Source of the DNA: Spisula solida
Lineage: Eukaryota > Mollusca > Bivalvia > Venerida > Mactridae
Reading direction: 5' to 3'
DNA: 64,000 nt
Assembly (NCBI GenBank): GCA_947247005.1
Contig: OX365946.1
Coordinates: forward strand, 48,882,734-48,946,733
The translations under genes were made by a program, and so were the position numbers. How positions within the stretch are numbered: position 1 is the stretch's first letter; the number at the start of each line of letters is the position of its first letter. A model generated the notes under the pieces. It did not search any database. It had not been told where the DNA came from and was given only the letters and a program-made list of their open reading frames with translations. This document shows positions 11,959-23,965 of this stretch, piece after piece.

Positions 11959-12152
11959 TATTTATGTATTGTTCAAGATCTGGGGTGTGCAGTCACAAGC
12001 TGGGTCGAACTTGTATGGAATGAGGAACAACAGAACACAAGTGTTGAATTGAAAATGGGCATTTATTTGGAAAATGCCATAAAACCATAAGATAAAGCAA
12101 ACTATTTGTTTATGTTCTAAAATGACATAACTGGGCGAACAATAAACGCCAA
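11959..12152. repeat. 194-bp direct repeat, copy 2
   Basis: Second copy of the repeat at 11367-11560. The 398 bp between the copies (11561-11958) have no ORF, but hold a purine-rich stretch 'gaggaggaggcgttggagga' near 11716-11736. The pair may be terminal repeats of a very small LTR-type (TRIM-like) element or a recent local duplication. Confidence 0.85.
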
Positions 12153-12199
12153 AAGGAGACACCGTAGGAGGCGACACCGCCCAGTGAGATATATATATA

Positions 12200-13213
12200 C
12201 GTGAGGTGTCGCAGAATAGCGTATAATTCTTGCTTTATTTAGTCCAGCATGATGGCACAGCTTTGAAATTTTGCATGTGCATTTCTACAACTATTCCACA
12301 TATTTGAGGAATTTATTTCATATCAGCATACGTTGCATATGATCAATAGAAGAATTGGTAACCCATGGTAACGGTATATGCGTCAGCAGAAAACATATAT
12401 TTCAGAAATGAATTCAAATATTTAATGGCAATAATACTTATTTTAATAAGTAATATTTGCCACATCCAGACAAAAATATAAAAGCGTAATTGGCATGTTT
12501 TGGCTAGTTGCTGTGTGTCGTTTCGTGGTAATTACGTCGTGTATGGCGGGTTCATGACGTAATTTAACAACGTTGTTATTATCTGAGTATAAAAATTACG
12601 TCAGACGACGTTATCGAGCGATCGTCGATTTCTATGCATTGCGATATACCGTGAGTAGCGCAGTATAACACCAGGACAGCAGATTAATGAGGTGGAAACA
12701 ACTGAACAAATCAGCAGCGTAATTAGGCAGCTATTTTTAATTGACACAGTCGTTTTGTTTGGCACAGGAATACAGAGGAACTTAGTAGAACAGAGTGACC
12801 GAGCTGAGCAAACACTTATGTCAGATTGTTTCCGACACCATCCGCACAAATCGTCAACTCAAGTTGTCAATTTTAAAAAGCGATTAATAAAATTTTGATA
12901 GTATGTAGAGAAACAAATTCTTAAATGGTTTATTACAACATCGGCATATAATATTAAAAGTGTGTTGTCACGAAGGGAAGTACTTTGGAGAACTGTGATA
13001 GCATGACGTCGTAGGCGAGTGTTGACTTTGACGTTCTGTGACGCAACCGACGTCACATGGCGTTCGTAAATGTACATAATTTGTAGTTTGTACTTAAATT
13101 TTGCTTGTTTGTCAAGCAATAAATTCTCTAAAGGTTTCTTATAATTTCATCATACAATACTTGATAGTTCTCATGCTATAACGTGATCATACGCTATTCT
13201 GGGACAACCCACG
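12200..13213. mobile_element. ~1-kb mariner-type TIR element, no clear transposase
   Basis: The left end CGTGAGGTGTCGCAGAATAG (from 12200) and the reverse complement of the right end CGTGGGTTGTCCCAGAATAG (to 13213) match at most positions over about 28 bp. TATATA flanks both sides, consistent with TA target duplication. The TIR pattern resembles that of the mariner relic at 21776-22784 (CG.GGGGTGATCCAGAAT). A 68-codon frame at 12692-12898 lacks mariner motifs. It is a non-autonomous or fully decayed Tc1/mariner copy. Confidence 0.65.
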
Positions 13214-14954
13214 TATATATTAGATTTGGTCTGATGGAAGGAAGCCATCACTATCGAAATACATTTAAAGTTTATTAAGCTGTCGCATCACGTTGACGTT
13301 ATTTATTTAGTCGGTTGTAAAATTTTAAATATTTCCGAGTTGATCATTATTTGGGGATGGTGTAGAGTTGAAATGTCACTATGGTTATCGATACATGTTC
13401 ACACCTACATTAAGTAAAATATATCACGATAAACGTGCCACTAAAAGTTCGGTAAACTTGACTCAATGATCATGTCAGAGATATCGGCGCATATTTGTTT
13501 AATGTGTAGTTCAATCTCATTAAAATGTGGTTCATACATTACCTCCATTACTATGCGCTGTTGGCGTCGACGTCGACATCGGCGGGGGTGCTGAAGCGTT
13601 CTAAGGATTTGATTTTAATGAGATTGGTACACAGTTGTTCATTTTACAATCCGAAGCTGATTGACCGCATTGTACATTATACCGTATCACGGGTGGTATT
13701 TGCGAACGCCTGCTTTTGCGATTTCGGCCCAATGTGATTACGATATTGTATAATTTCTAAGAATGATAGTTATTGCTCAGTGACGATAACAGTACTCTTC
13801 GTTATATATATTTATTCTTATAAATGTCTCATCAATATACATCAATTATACAATTTATTTTTATTATATGTCGACTTTTCGATCAGGCGCCGTGGGTGTC
13901 TAGATATAAAATGGCGTTCTGTCGTTATAGCGCGGTTTTAGAGAGTGTAACCAAATACTCGATTTTACAATTATAAAAGTATTTATGTCGTTTTCAATAT
14001 AATTATAGATCTCAACGCTATGTCGCGAGACCGACAACTTTAGGCATCTGGGCAGCCAACTTCACCAACATCCCACAGCGAGGCTACAGTAGTATAGTAC
14101 GGGAATTTTTATACACAATGTAGATCTAATACTTTTTAATGAGTATGACAACTACATTTTTAATTATTGATTTACCATTTTATAAATAGAGGATATTTGT
14201 TTGTTTTGATTGAATATGGTTTATATCTCATCGTGTTGTGATAAAATTTAATATTTTCAAGAGCGCGTATTTATTTAAATTAAAATGCTTATCTGGTGTC
14301 AAAACTGGTACTATTTATGCCAAATTACCACTGTGGTTTGGCTGCGTATGAATATGTTATTCCATTCATATTATTCAATTAAAAATCCGCCATCTTCGAT
14401 TATGGTGAATATGTGAAAACAACTTTGTTGATAATTTTGCATCAAATCATACACCAACTTGTAGGTAATGGTCTAACTAAGAATATAAACCCACAAATGT
14501 TATGTTTCCGTTCAGTAATAAAAAAGTTACGGACAGCTTAGAGTTGAGTTTTTGGTAAAACTAAAGTAGTCCCTGTGAAGGGGCGGTGCTCATATGATAT
14601 CAGTCACATTTTAGGTGATAACCAGTGACTGATATAGGTCTTATTTCACTGATAGAACTCCATATCTCATCAGTTAGCATTAAATAAGTTTGACTAATAT
14701 ATATCAGAAATGTATCAATACGAAAGGTCACTTCAGAATCTAACGACAGTACGATTGAAGTGGAACATATTAAGAGAGATTATTCGGATTAGCGTCATGT
14801 TTACAAACTTTCTTAATTTTCTTTAAATTGTGATTTAATTGCAAATATTTATGACTAGTGTATACTGTTTTGGAACCAATACAGAATATGCCATGGCGTA
14901 AAATGTACGGATGCGTGGTCGTCAATACAGTAATAAATTGTGTAATTACATATG
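13214..14954. other. No recognisable gene
   Basis: AT-rich. There is a short GC-rich island 'gtcgacgtcgacatcggcgg' at 13566-13585. A 71-codon frame at 13525-13737 shows no domain. Nothing further is supported. Confidence 0.4.
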
Positions 14955-15232
14955 TCGATTTAAATACTTTTATTTATCCTAGCCACCGGAATCCGGAAGG
15001 ACGAGGCCCCCAGATGAGGATAGACACTTTAGTTTTAGCGGGAAGATATGTCATAGTTCTTTTAAGTGCCTGATGAAAAGCATCTTTCACAGTACCTCGG
15101 TTTTTAAAGCCTCCTCCGAAAGACACTAAAAGCATTACTGTTTTTAATCCGACTGGAGGCGGGATCGAACCCTCAACCTTCGGATCAGCAGTCAGTAGCT
15201 CTTACCACTGGGCCACTTGTCCACCTTTGCAA
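14955..15232 (-). repeat. SINE copy (b), tRNA-headed
   Basis: On the minus strand it starts with a tRNA-like head: A box 'gtggcccagtggtaagagc' (about 15199-15216) and B box GGTTCGATCCC (about 15162-15172). A body follows, then a tail ending 'gataaataaaagtatttaaa'. Body and tail match copy (a) at 8954-10140, and the head and early body match copy (c) at 24990-25190. This is the most complete of the three and defines the family. Confidence 0.8.
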
Positions 15233-15295
15233 ACGCTGTATAGATAACCAGTTTGGCGACTATTAGTTTCGTGATTATGTAACCATATACATATT

Positions 15296-15374
15296 TGTCA
15301 CGGAATGGGAGTGGATAATGCTTGGTTACGAGTTAAGAGGTCCCTGGTTTCAATCTCGACCGGGACACTTTTTT
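15296..15374 (+). repeat. tRNA-like sequence, decayed B box
   Basis: 'gagtggataatgcttggtta' resembles an A-box half, and 'ggtttcaatctcgaccggga' (15347-15365) is a one-step-decayed B box with its stem. A T6 run follows (15369-15374) as a possible Pol III stop. It lies immediately beside SINE copy (b). Confidence 0.4.
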
Positions 15375-16589
15375 GAAATGCTTTTCTGTGGTTTCCTACA
15401 AACTATGAGGAATAAAATGGTTGGTAGGTCCACACGTATCAGTGCTGTACACCGGGTATGTTAAAAAACCAATAAGTATATTCAGGAACACTTATGGTAT
15501 CGTTCTCGGAATCCTTGTATTACACAACAGTTACTGTCTCTCCCCTCCAAGTTGACCAATCTGACCGGGAAATCAGATGACAACGCACCGTCTCGATCGA
15601 TCTCTAACAACACACTATATGTCGCAACTTTAAGGCAGCATTAGTTTGACGCGCCGATATAAACTTAACGATGGGTTAGATCTAATGTAAGAAAAGTACT
15701 GTAAAAACTAAAGCTATAAATATTTTTGAAAAATATATCATAAATACCCATTTTGTCCGTTGAATTATTCATTTTTCCGAAACAAAAAATTCCTTGATAT
15801 ATAAAAGGGATGGTCACACAAGGAGTTTAAAATACATGTACTATGTTCGACACTACTATCCTAAATGACAATAGCATCCTAATACCACACTTGTATGTAG
15901 TTATATCCAATTATAGGCCTGTGACGTGTATTTAAATCTCCTGCAAAGGGTTTAAGTATGTTTTCTTATATGAATGGTATCAGGTTCACAGTGGTTATTT
16001 CGGTTAAATCGTGTGTAATATAATGTTTTCAGGTACATTTCTCCATTGTCAAATTGTTCTTTTTTTAACCATATTTTTTACTTCACTCTCTTCTTCACAG
16101 TTAGTACTTTAATAATAGGTTATCTGCGACACTTCATCAATATGTGTGGAAAACGAGCTTATTAATTCTTTCTGCTGATCTGATACATTTGTACAAGTAT
16201 CAAGTATAAATTTTTATCACTGAAGTGTTTAATGTTATGTAATGTATAATTAATGTTAATATACCATAGTTTTAATAATAGTATAGTCAGACCAAAACAG
16301 ATTCACACATAGACTTTCACTGTATAAAAGGTTAACAAAATACAGTGGTAACTAAACATAGTGAAAGCTCGCCCATATAAGTTCTCTACAAGTCTATTGT
16401 GTTCTGCTTTATTACTTTGATTAATCCTGAATTATATAATGCGTTAACATGTTAGAACTTTGTTAAAACTCAGTCACAGCAGCACATTAGCCTTTGATCC
16501 TCTCATGTACTCATTCATAGTTTTCATACACAATTACACATTCAATTTGGTAAATTGTCCAGTATTATGGGTTATACTTGCTCAACGAA
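15375..16589. other. No recognisable gene
   Basis: AT-rich spacer without an ORF, repeat or motif that can be supported. Confidence 0.45.
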
Positions 16590-16655
16590 ATTGAGCATGC
16601 CCATACGGGGATCGAACCGGGACGTCTTGGTCACAAAGCGCGTGCCCTACATTTA
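16590..16655 (-). repeat. 3' half of a tRNA-like sequence
   Basis: The minus strand reads 'gtagggcacgcgctttgtga' and then a B box GGTTCGATCCCC (about 16607-16618). The 5' half, including most of the A box, is missing. The break falls exactly where a LINE 3' tail begins at 16656. Confidence 0.55.
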
Positions 16656-16900
16656 TTTATTTATTTAGGTCGCATATTTGTACAACATACATACAATATA
16701 CATATCAAATTACAGTAAAACATTGCACAAAGCCATTCTAATAAGAATTATAAGAGACTATATAAGACTATATATCACATTAACACTACATTAAATTTTG
16801 TAATATAAAATTGTTACTCTACATACATTTACTTAAAAGTATACTATTTTAAAAGTATAATTACCTTTCAGTTATTTACACATTTATAGAGAAACTAGAC
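16656..16900 (-). repeat. LINE 3' end fragment with AAAT-rich tail
   Basis: On plus it begins with (ATTT)n at 16650-16667, which is a 3' tail on minus. It carries 'gccattctaataagaattat', the reverse complement of a diverged form of the LINE 3' region at 5085-5112. It is 5'-truncated, with its tail abutting the tRNA-like half at 16590-16655. Confidence 0.6.
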
Positions 16901-16971
16901 TGTATTAAAACATAATAATATAACTCTACTCTACATGTAGACAACCGCTCCCCACCACTATAGATAACACA

Positions 16972-17214
16972 TCGCTGGCTTAGAATAAGAAGGTCGTAAG
17001 TACAAAATCAATATTTTGAGTAATCAAGAAAAAATAATCTTGACTTAATATGGAAAAAAGCTTTTTGAACTTCAGTATGGTCAACATGACCACATCCGAT
17101 TTTCATGAAAATGGGTCCATAAGAAGCGCCTTGGGATGCGGATTTCAAATATGCACGAGTCTTTTAAAGTTGTAAATAATACTTACGACATGCTAATTCT
17201 AAACCAGCGATACG
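16972..17214 (-). repeat. MITE family M1, copy 3
   Basis: Ends 'atcgctggcttagaataag' and 'ctaattctaaaccagcgat' form inverted repeats. The interior is the reverse complement of copy 2 ('ccgattttcatgaaaatggg', 'gcgccttggg'). Terminal repeats extend inward to the shared 'ggtcgtaagta'. Confidence 0.75.
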
Positions 17215-18594
17215 TTCAATTCTGCGGTCGAGTACTTGATATGTTTATTTTCACTTACCTTGCTGGACATACAATACTACAGATGGACATATGAGAACAA
17301 TAATATATGATTGTGAAAGTAACATCATTTCACATTATTCATGGTATGGCAGGCCTATTTACTATTGTTTGCAAAATAACTTCGTCATTTAATATTATAA
17401 CACACGAACATAAAGTCTACCCTTTATGGTCATTATAATGTCAATTTAACTACTAGTACTTAAACCAACATAAAACTTTAAATAGCGAATTAGGTGCACA
17501 CAATCGTACATCAGGGGAAAGCCCCTAAGCATAATTATTGCACTATTTTCTAGCCTAATGATTTAACATGGCCAATTCAATCACCCGAGAATGCCTTTGA
17601 TTGTATCTCTACTCTGTTAACATATCGGTGATTTTGCCCTTGGGTTTTAATGTTGTAAAGATCGCAGATAAATCGAAAGTTCTCATGGTGGATAAACTAT
17701 GACCCAGACAAGAATCCTTATACCCAAAATCTAAATTGATAGTACAATCAAGACTTGTCTAGTACATGGGTCACGAATCCAATCTAATCGGAGCCAGAGA
17801 CTGGAAGGAAATCGGGACATAGTTGGACAAAATCAAGACGTGACCTTACGATGAAGAGATTCATCAGTGGTTATCCGATGATCGGACGATGTCCGCCTGA
17901 CGACCGACACACATCGTACGACGCTTGGTGTGTACTGACTAGAAACCTGGCACACATCGGATACGCAGAGATCGTCCTTCGTTCGGGTGGTCATAGTTCA
18001 GCGTCGGGATGTCTCGTAAACTGTTCAATACAAGAGTTAGTGTATTTCATATAAACTTTCCTATCTGAAAAAATAATACTGTACTTGAATACTAGATTTC
18101 AAGATAATTATTAAATATTGAACTTTACAGTTATATAAAGCCGAATATATTTTCAGGATGTCTTCAATTACATTGAGCGGATTTCTTTGCAATTTCACAC
18201 ATTGCTTGGCACATATACATGTTCAGTATTATTTCCGTAACAAATGGTTATGTGAGTCTTTAGATACTCCAAAATTGAAAGTATCGGAAGTATAATGATA
18301 ACTCGCTTTTACAATAAAATTACAAAATGAAACAGTAGTTTGTGTTTGTAACGAGCTGAATCGTGACGATATGTTCAAGTTCATGGTTCTAATTAAAAAA
18401 ACAGTGTCGTGCCAAATATAGAATTTACGGAGAAGACAGAGTATTGTTTGCTTTCAAAAAGTCAAAATTGTTTAAATTTCCGATTTCTTGCTATTTTTTC
18501 TATTAATTACGCTGACCTTACTTCATCGTCTCTATTTCTCCTGACGCAATAAGCGAATCGCTATAATACTTACGGCTAGGACTTGTAGTGACAT
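17215..18594. other. No recognisable gene
   Basis: AT-rich. The 67-codon frame at 17851-18054 has no recognisable motif. Nothing else is supported. Confidence 0.45.
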
Positions 18595-18720
18595 TCCATC
18601 TTCATGAGTTCACGATTTCATCTTCATGCCGAATTCGCGATTTCATCTTCCTAATGCATGATTTCATTTTCGAGAATTCAAAATCTATACTTCATGAAAT
18701 CGCGAATTCAGATGCACGCC
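18595..18720. repeat. Irregular minisatellite of 'cgatttcatcttcatg' type
   Basis: Several degenerate units combining 'gaattcgcgatttcatcttc' and 'catgagttcacgatttcatc' occur in direct order, with an inverted version ('gaaatcgcgaattca') at about 18696-18710. Confidence 0.6.
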
Positions 18721-20689
18721 TTTTTGAATTCACGTAGATCAAGGGATATGGATAGCTCTCGTGACAAGCGAGTGTTCTGTCCGTTTATGGACGCGTAAAA
18801 TGTTCGTGGAACATTCATTTATGAGCTTGTTAATTTCCATTGAGATATTCAATCTCACGCGTCAAACGTCAGCATTGTTTATTATAAGGATTATTTTTCA
18901 CCAGTATATTAAATATTATACTGTTCAAATACAAAATAAGTACGCAATGTCTGTTGATATACAGGTGACATGTTCTAGATCGCATACTACACTGAAGCGA
19001 TTTAGAAATGCTACGAGTTGAGGGTGGTATTTTTTGTACAAGTTATTATTTATGTGGGCGTATAAATCAATAAATGGGACGATAGTCGTACGCCCGGTAT
19101 GATTTTTCACGAAATTATATTTCAATTTGACCCATTACTTCATGTTGGGACGTGTTTAATGATGTGCTTGTGACGTGCATATAAAACCATTGGGTGTGAC
19201 GATTTGACCGGCAAATGATACGGAAACGATACCCGATGAAGTACCTTGTACACGATGTCACGCTTTCATGATACAAACTATCTTGGCGCTATTTTGATGA
19301 ATAAAAACTATATCCCGTACAGTTAATGGCTAGATACCGCACACAATACTATGTTGTTAGTTCATTTTAACTGACGAGGGTTCCAACCCGATTGGTAAAA
19401 AATTAAATCGGTACAGAGTCCTGAGAAATGCATACTTTAGCTGTAATAACAGGGATATATATATATATACGTTTTTCCGCAATAGTGTTACTTTTCAGTG
19501 CTGACTGTAAAGAAATTTTAAAACGTCAGAGGAAATGACCACATTTGTACTTTGAAATAAATTTCGCAGAAAATAAAATGGGTTTATTTTCCAAAAAATT
19601 AATGTAATTGCAAAGGTGTCCTGTTGCAATAAAAATAGCACAAAAACAAGGACAGGTAGACGTAACTCGGTCTACAAAACCTTTTACATATTAATATTAT
19701 TCAATACTTCAATAATGTGACAGACCATCATTTTGGCAATTGAAAACTTTTTCTAATTTATTTAATTCTATTTTTTAAGTTGAACAATAAAGTGAGAATG
19801 TGTGATATATGAGTGGCTATATCGTAACGGATTAAATGTAAGTGACGTTTGATTGTAATGTATTACTCGTATTTGATTATATTCTACTAAAAATAGAGAC
19901 TGTACCGTGGTCACCATGTGTAAGCGTATTTACGAGCGGGTTGATCAAATACGACAGAGCAATGCGAAAAGAGCGGATTGCATTTATGATCAATGTAATC
20001 TTTTGCTTCACAATTCTTTTGATTTTAAAACTTATGAGATTGGGAATTGGCCGATGATGACCTACCATAAATGTCCATTGATCGTGATGCATTAGCATAT
20101 TCATAGCACTTGTAGTTTGTTCTAACAATCGGGAGTATATCTAAATATATTGTCAGGAGTACCGTGTAGGCATAGACCTTGTTACGCCATAGTTATAGCT
20201 GACATAACATAACACACTGATGCAGGGTCTGGAGGGCCATGCACCCTGTAGCGCTTCAAATTACTGTAAAAGGTGGTAGTGAGTACATGATGGGGTCCTT
20301 AATAAATGCACTCGTATATTAAAAGTTTCCTATGAATTTGAGTGCATGTACTTGGTGGTCGAGTAATACCCATAAGGGACCGGAATGATCATTAGAACCC
20401 AATCGGTCTTGAAATGTCTGTACTTGATACCGATGAGTATTTTAGGCAAACTATGGCTGTACTCTGTGCTGTTATTATGATATGCGATATGAAAATTATT
20501 AGAGTCTAACAACCCATTACGGGCCTCAATTACTTATGTCATGTCAAATCTATAGAAACGTTTTTTTATATGTTTCCATAGTAATATTGTAATTTGATTA
20601 ATAAGTAAGACTAATGTTTAATATAATACATTAATTATATTAAATAAATATAATCATAATTAAAATGTTTAATTGAACATCGCCTTTTA
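18721..20689. other. No recognisable gene; AT microsatellite
   Basis: Contains a short (TA)n run at 19454-19468 and several short frames without motifs. Confidence 0.4.
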
Positions 20690-21775
20690 ATCATTTTCTT
20701 TGAACCTGTGAAACATAGAAAATCTGCTATACATACATCATGAAACACGTGAAACACGAAAATCTCGGAACTACTCGTGGAACATAGAAACGTCGCTATA
20801 CATACATCATGAAATATACAAAACACGGGAATCACGGAACTCGTAAAACATAGAAACTCTGGTATACATACGTAATAATACATACAACACACTAGAATCT
20901 CGAAACTCGAGGAATATAGAAACTCGGGCCTACATACGTCATTATACATCCACAACACGGGAATCTCGAAACTCGTGGAACATAGAAACTCTAGCCTGCA
21001 TACCTCATTATACATCCAGAACACGGGAATCTCGGAACTCATGGAATATAAAAACTCTGGCCTACATACGTCATTATATATACTAGTACAACACATGGGA
21101 ATCTCGGAAATCATGAATCATATTAACTCTGGCCTACATACGTCATTATATATACTAGTACAACACATGGGAATCTCAGAACGCATGGAATATAAAAACT
21201 CTGGCCTACATACGTCATTATATATACTAGTACAACACATGGGAATCTCAGAACGCATGGAATATAAAAACTCTGGCCTACATACGTCATTATATATACT
21301 TGTACAACACATGGGAATCTCAGAACGCATGGAATATAAAAAACTCTGGCCTACATACGTCATTATATATACTAGTACAACACATGGGAATCTCGGAACG
21401 CATGGAATATAAAAACTCTGGCCTACATACGTCATTATATATACTTGTACAACACATGGGAATCTCGGAACGCATGGAATATAAAAACTCTGGCCTACAT
21501 ACGTCATTATATATACTTGTACAACACATGGGAATCTCAGATCTCGTGGAATATAAAAACTCTGGCCTACATACGTCATTATACAAACAACACACGGGAA
21601 TCTAAGAAATTATGGATCATATTAACTCTGGTCTACATAGTTTTTCGTCATTATACGTACAAAACCGAAATCTCGGAACTCATGCATCATAAAAACTCTG
21701 GCCTACATACGTCATTATATGTACGCAAGACGGCAATCTCGGAACTCGTGGAACATCGAAACTCCGGCCTACATA
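20690..21775. repeat. 72-bp satellite array, left arm
   Basis: Tandem monomers of 72 bp with landmarks 'gggaatctc', 'ctctggcctacatacgtcat' and, in the homogeneous part (about 21060-21580), 'atatactagtacaacacatg'. The first units (20690-20990) and last units (21600-21775) are more diverged. Because 72 is a multiple of three, long open frames with a 24-residue periodicity appear on both strands. These are by-products of the period and not evidence of protein. Confidence 0.95.
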
Positions 21776-22784
21776 CGCGGGGTGATCCAGAATTACGTGG
21801 ACTTTTGCTATAAAAAGTTTATTTTACATCAGATCGGTATCAAAATTACACAAAAGTAGCTTTTATCTATTATGGACATGCATCAAAACACATATTTGAA
21901 AACAATGTTTGCATCAACAGTTATACGCTACCATAGCAACACATGAATGCTTTCGCGGATCAACACTGAATTTTTCAGTAAAACCTGTTACATTATTGCT
22001 GATTGCTATTGTGTTTCTTCATTTAAAAATTCAGAAATATGGCACCATGTTGTCTCATATCTTATCGACAACTTGGTGAAATTTCAAGGTAAAATTCAGT
22101 ATATTCGTCATGTTATGAATATATGAGTTACTGTTGTCATATCATAATTAACGTAAAAATGACATCACAAGATTTCATTTACAGTCGTATAAATTTGCAA
22201 TTCAGTGTACAAATAGGAAAAACCCAAACGCAGACCGAAGAAATATTGGAGAAATCAAGTATTAGACCTTCTGTCTCACGACCACTTGTTTTTAAATGTC
22301 ATACACTTTTTAAAGAAGGCCTGGATGATGTGACAGACAATGAAGGTAGAGGTAAAACCCTGACGTGGACTGAATCGGTGCTTGCGTTGGTTAGAATCGA
22401 CTAACCGTGACATTAATGGCAAATATGACCTTGCAGATCTGGTAACGGTACAATTCGGTAAATTTTGACAGGGCAATTACAAATGCATACAATAAGAGTA
22501 TAATGGATTTGGGGAAAAACAGCATAGTTGATTAACAGTGTTCAAAACTTCATGAATGATATAGGCGTAAAGGTGACGTCGTTCGTCATTTCTGAGCTGC
22601 CCCGCAATTCATAACCATACCTTCTTACAGATGCTGTATTTACGTTATTTATAATCATATCCGAATTAAATTTGGCATATGTGTGCAATAAGTATCAATA
22701 TTTAGTGGTATACAGATTCGTAACTTTAAGTATAACGGTTTTTTAATTAGAGCAAAAGTCAAAGTAATTCTGGATCACCCCTCG
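21776..22784 (+). mobile_element. Mariner-like element inserted in the satellite
   Basis: The left end CGCGGGGTGATCCAGAATTA (from 21776) and the reverse complement of the right end CGAGGGGTGATCCAGAATTA (to 22784) form TIRs of about 33 bp. TA flanks both sides (21774-21775 and 22785-22786). Removing the element and one TA rebuilds a continuous satellite unit, 'ggcctacata' joined to 'gtattacgtcatt', so the insertion site is certain. The interior holds a decayed transposase N-terminus. Confidence 0.93.
22174..22470 (+). pseudogene. Mariner (Mos1-type) transposase N-terminal HTH remnant
   Basis: The translation contains 'NLQFSVQIGKTQTQTEEIL' and 'FKCHTLFKEGLDDVTDNEGR', matching the first helix-turn-helix of Mos1-type mariner transposases. 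In that family 'F..KIGK...E....' is followed by 'W...FKEGREDV.D.ERSGR'. The expected Trp is Cys here. A frameshift near 22398 follows, after which 'RDINGKYDLADLVTVQFGK' continues the second HTH in another frame. The DDD catalytic domain is not recognisable in the remaining ~300 bp. This is a dead copy that defines the element's class. Confidence 0.8.
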
Positions 22785-23560
22785 TAGTATTACGTCATTA
22801 TATGTACACAACACGGAAATCTCGGAACTCGTGGAACATAGACACTCCGGCCTACATCGTATTACGTCATTATATGTACACAACACGGAAATCTCGGAAC
22901 TCGTGGAACATAGACACTCCGGCCTACACAGTATTACGTCATTATACGTACACAACACGGAACTCTCGGAACTCGTGGAACATAGACACTCCGGCCTACA
23001 CAGTATTACGTCATTTTACGTACACAACACGGAAATCTCGGAACTCGTGGAACATAGACACTCCGGCCTACACAGTATTACGTCATTTTACGTACACAAC
23101 ACGGAACTCTCGGAACTCGTGGAACATAGACACTCCGGCCTACACAGTATTACGTCATTATATGTACACAACACGGAAATCTCGGAACTCGTGGAACATA
23201 GACACTCCGGCCTACACAGTATTACGTCATTTTACGTACACAACACGGAACTCTCGGAACTCGTGGAACATAGACACTCCGGCCTACACAGTATTACGTC
23301 ATTATACGTACACAACACGGAACTCGTGGAACATAGACACTTCGGCCTACAAACGTCTTTATACAGACAACACACGGGAATCTCGGAACTCATTGATCAT
23401 TTAACTTTGGTCTACATACATGTACGTCATTAACTCATTAAACATACAAAACACGGGCATCTCGGAACTCGTGCATCATATAAACTCTGGTCTACATACA
23501 TGAACGTCATACTACGTCCACAATACGGGCATCTCGGAACTCGTGCATCATATAAACTGG
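22785..23560. repeat. 72-bp satellite array, right arm
   Basis: Continues the array after the mariner, with a different monomer variant: 'gtattacgtcatt', 'gtacacaacacgga', 'actcgtggaacatagacact', 'ccggcctacac', period 72 bp. Units to about 23330 are very similar to one another, with alternating 'aaatctcgg' and 'actctcgg' versions that suggest a two-monomer higher-order unit. Beyond 23330 the units decay. Confidence 0.95.
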
Positions 23561-23785
23561 AACAGAGTTAGTGACGATGAGTTGATGATGTTAATGATAG
23601 TTGATTTATATATCCCTGCAACATACTGATTCACACCAAAATTTGTGTGTCGGGTCACGTAAACAAATATTTTTAGCTTATCGGAGCAAATTATTCTGGT
23701 GAGCGATATAGTGCCATCATGTTACCTATATAAATGTGTTTAATAGTTTATACCATGTATAACATTCACAAATTGCATTTTAAAG
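23561..23785. other. Spacer before a coding-like exon
   Basis: No feature seen other than the 'cattttaaag' acceptor-like sequence at its end. Confidence 0.4.
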
Positions 23786-23965
23786 ATCTCTGATGAAAAT
23801 AATAATGTCATTGACAAGAAAGATGTCCCCAAAAAAAGAAAACGTTCTCAGAAGGAGGATATAATTACTTTCATTGAAAAAGAAAATAAAGAAATTACGA
23901 GTGAAATCAAGGAATTTCATAAGGAAAAACTAGATAGATTTGATAAGACTTCTCAATCTTTATGA
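23786..23965 (+). CDS. Coding-like terminal exon, Lys/Glu-rich with nuclear signal (partial)
   Basis: After an AG at 23784-23785 the sequence reads 59 codons to TGA 23963-23965. The composition is clearly non-random: 'KKDVPKKRKRSQKED' is a classic basic nuclear-localisation stretch. A charged amphipathic helix follows with 'FIEKENKEITSEIKEFH' and ends 'KEKLDRFDKTSQSL'. Such tails end many Myb/SANT-like DNA-binding proteins, including the accessory protein of PIF/Harbinger transposons, but no SANT domain was found upstream. The function is therefore open. It may be the last exon of a lost gene or a transposon fragment. Confidence 0.45.
   Translation: MSDENNNVIDKKDVPKKRKRSQKEDIITFIEKENKEITSEIKEFHKEKLDRFDKTSQSL

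Noticed and set aside
11367..12152. Firm call of an LTR retrotransposon
   Set aside because: No primer-binding site, polypurine tract, coding region or clear target duplication was found around the 194-bp repeats.
20635..21813. Long Cys/Tyr-rich or Thr/Ser-rich repeat 'proteins' on both strands
   Set aside because: Same cause: frames through the left satellite arm.
22802..23433. Two overlapping 200-codon open frames with a 24-residue repeat
   Set aside because: They follow from the 72-bp satellite period (24 codons). Several frames on both strands are open at once and nothing else suggests a protein.
21776..23560. CRISPR-like array reading of the regularly spaced repeats
   Set aside because: Units are contiguous 72-bp monomers without unique spacers, in animal DNA with introns and retroelements.
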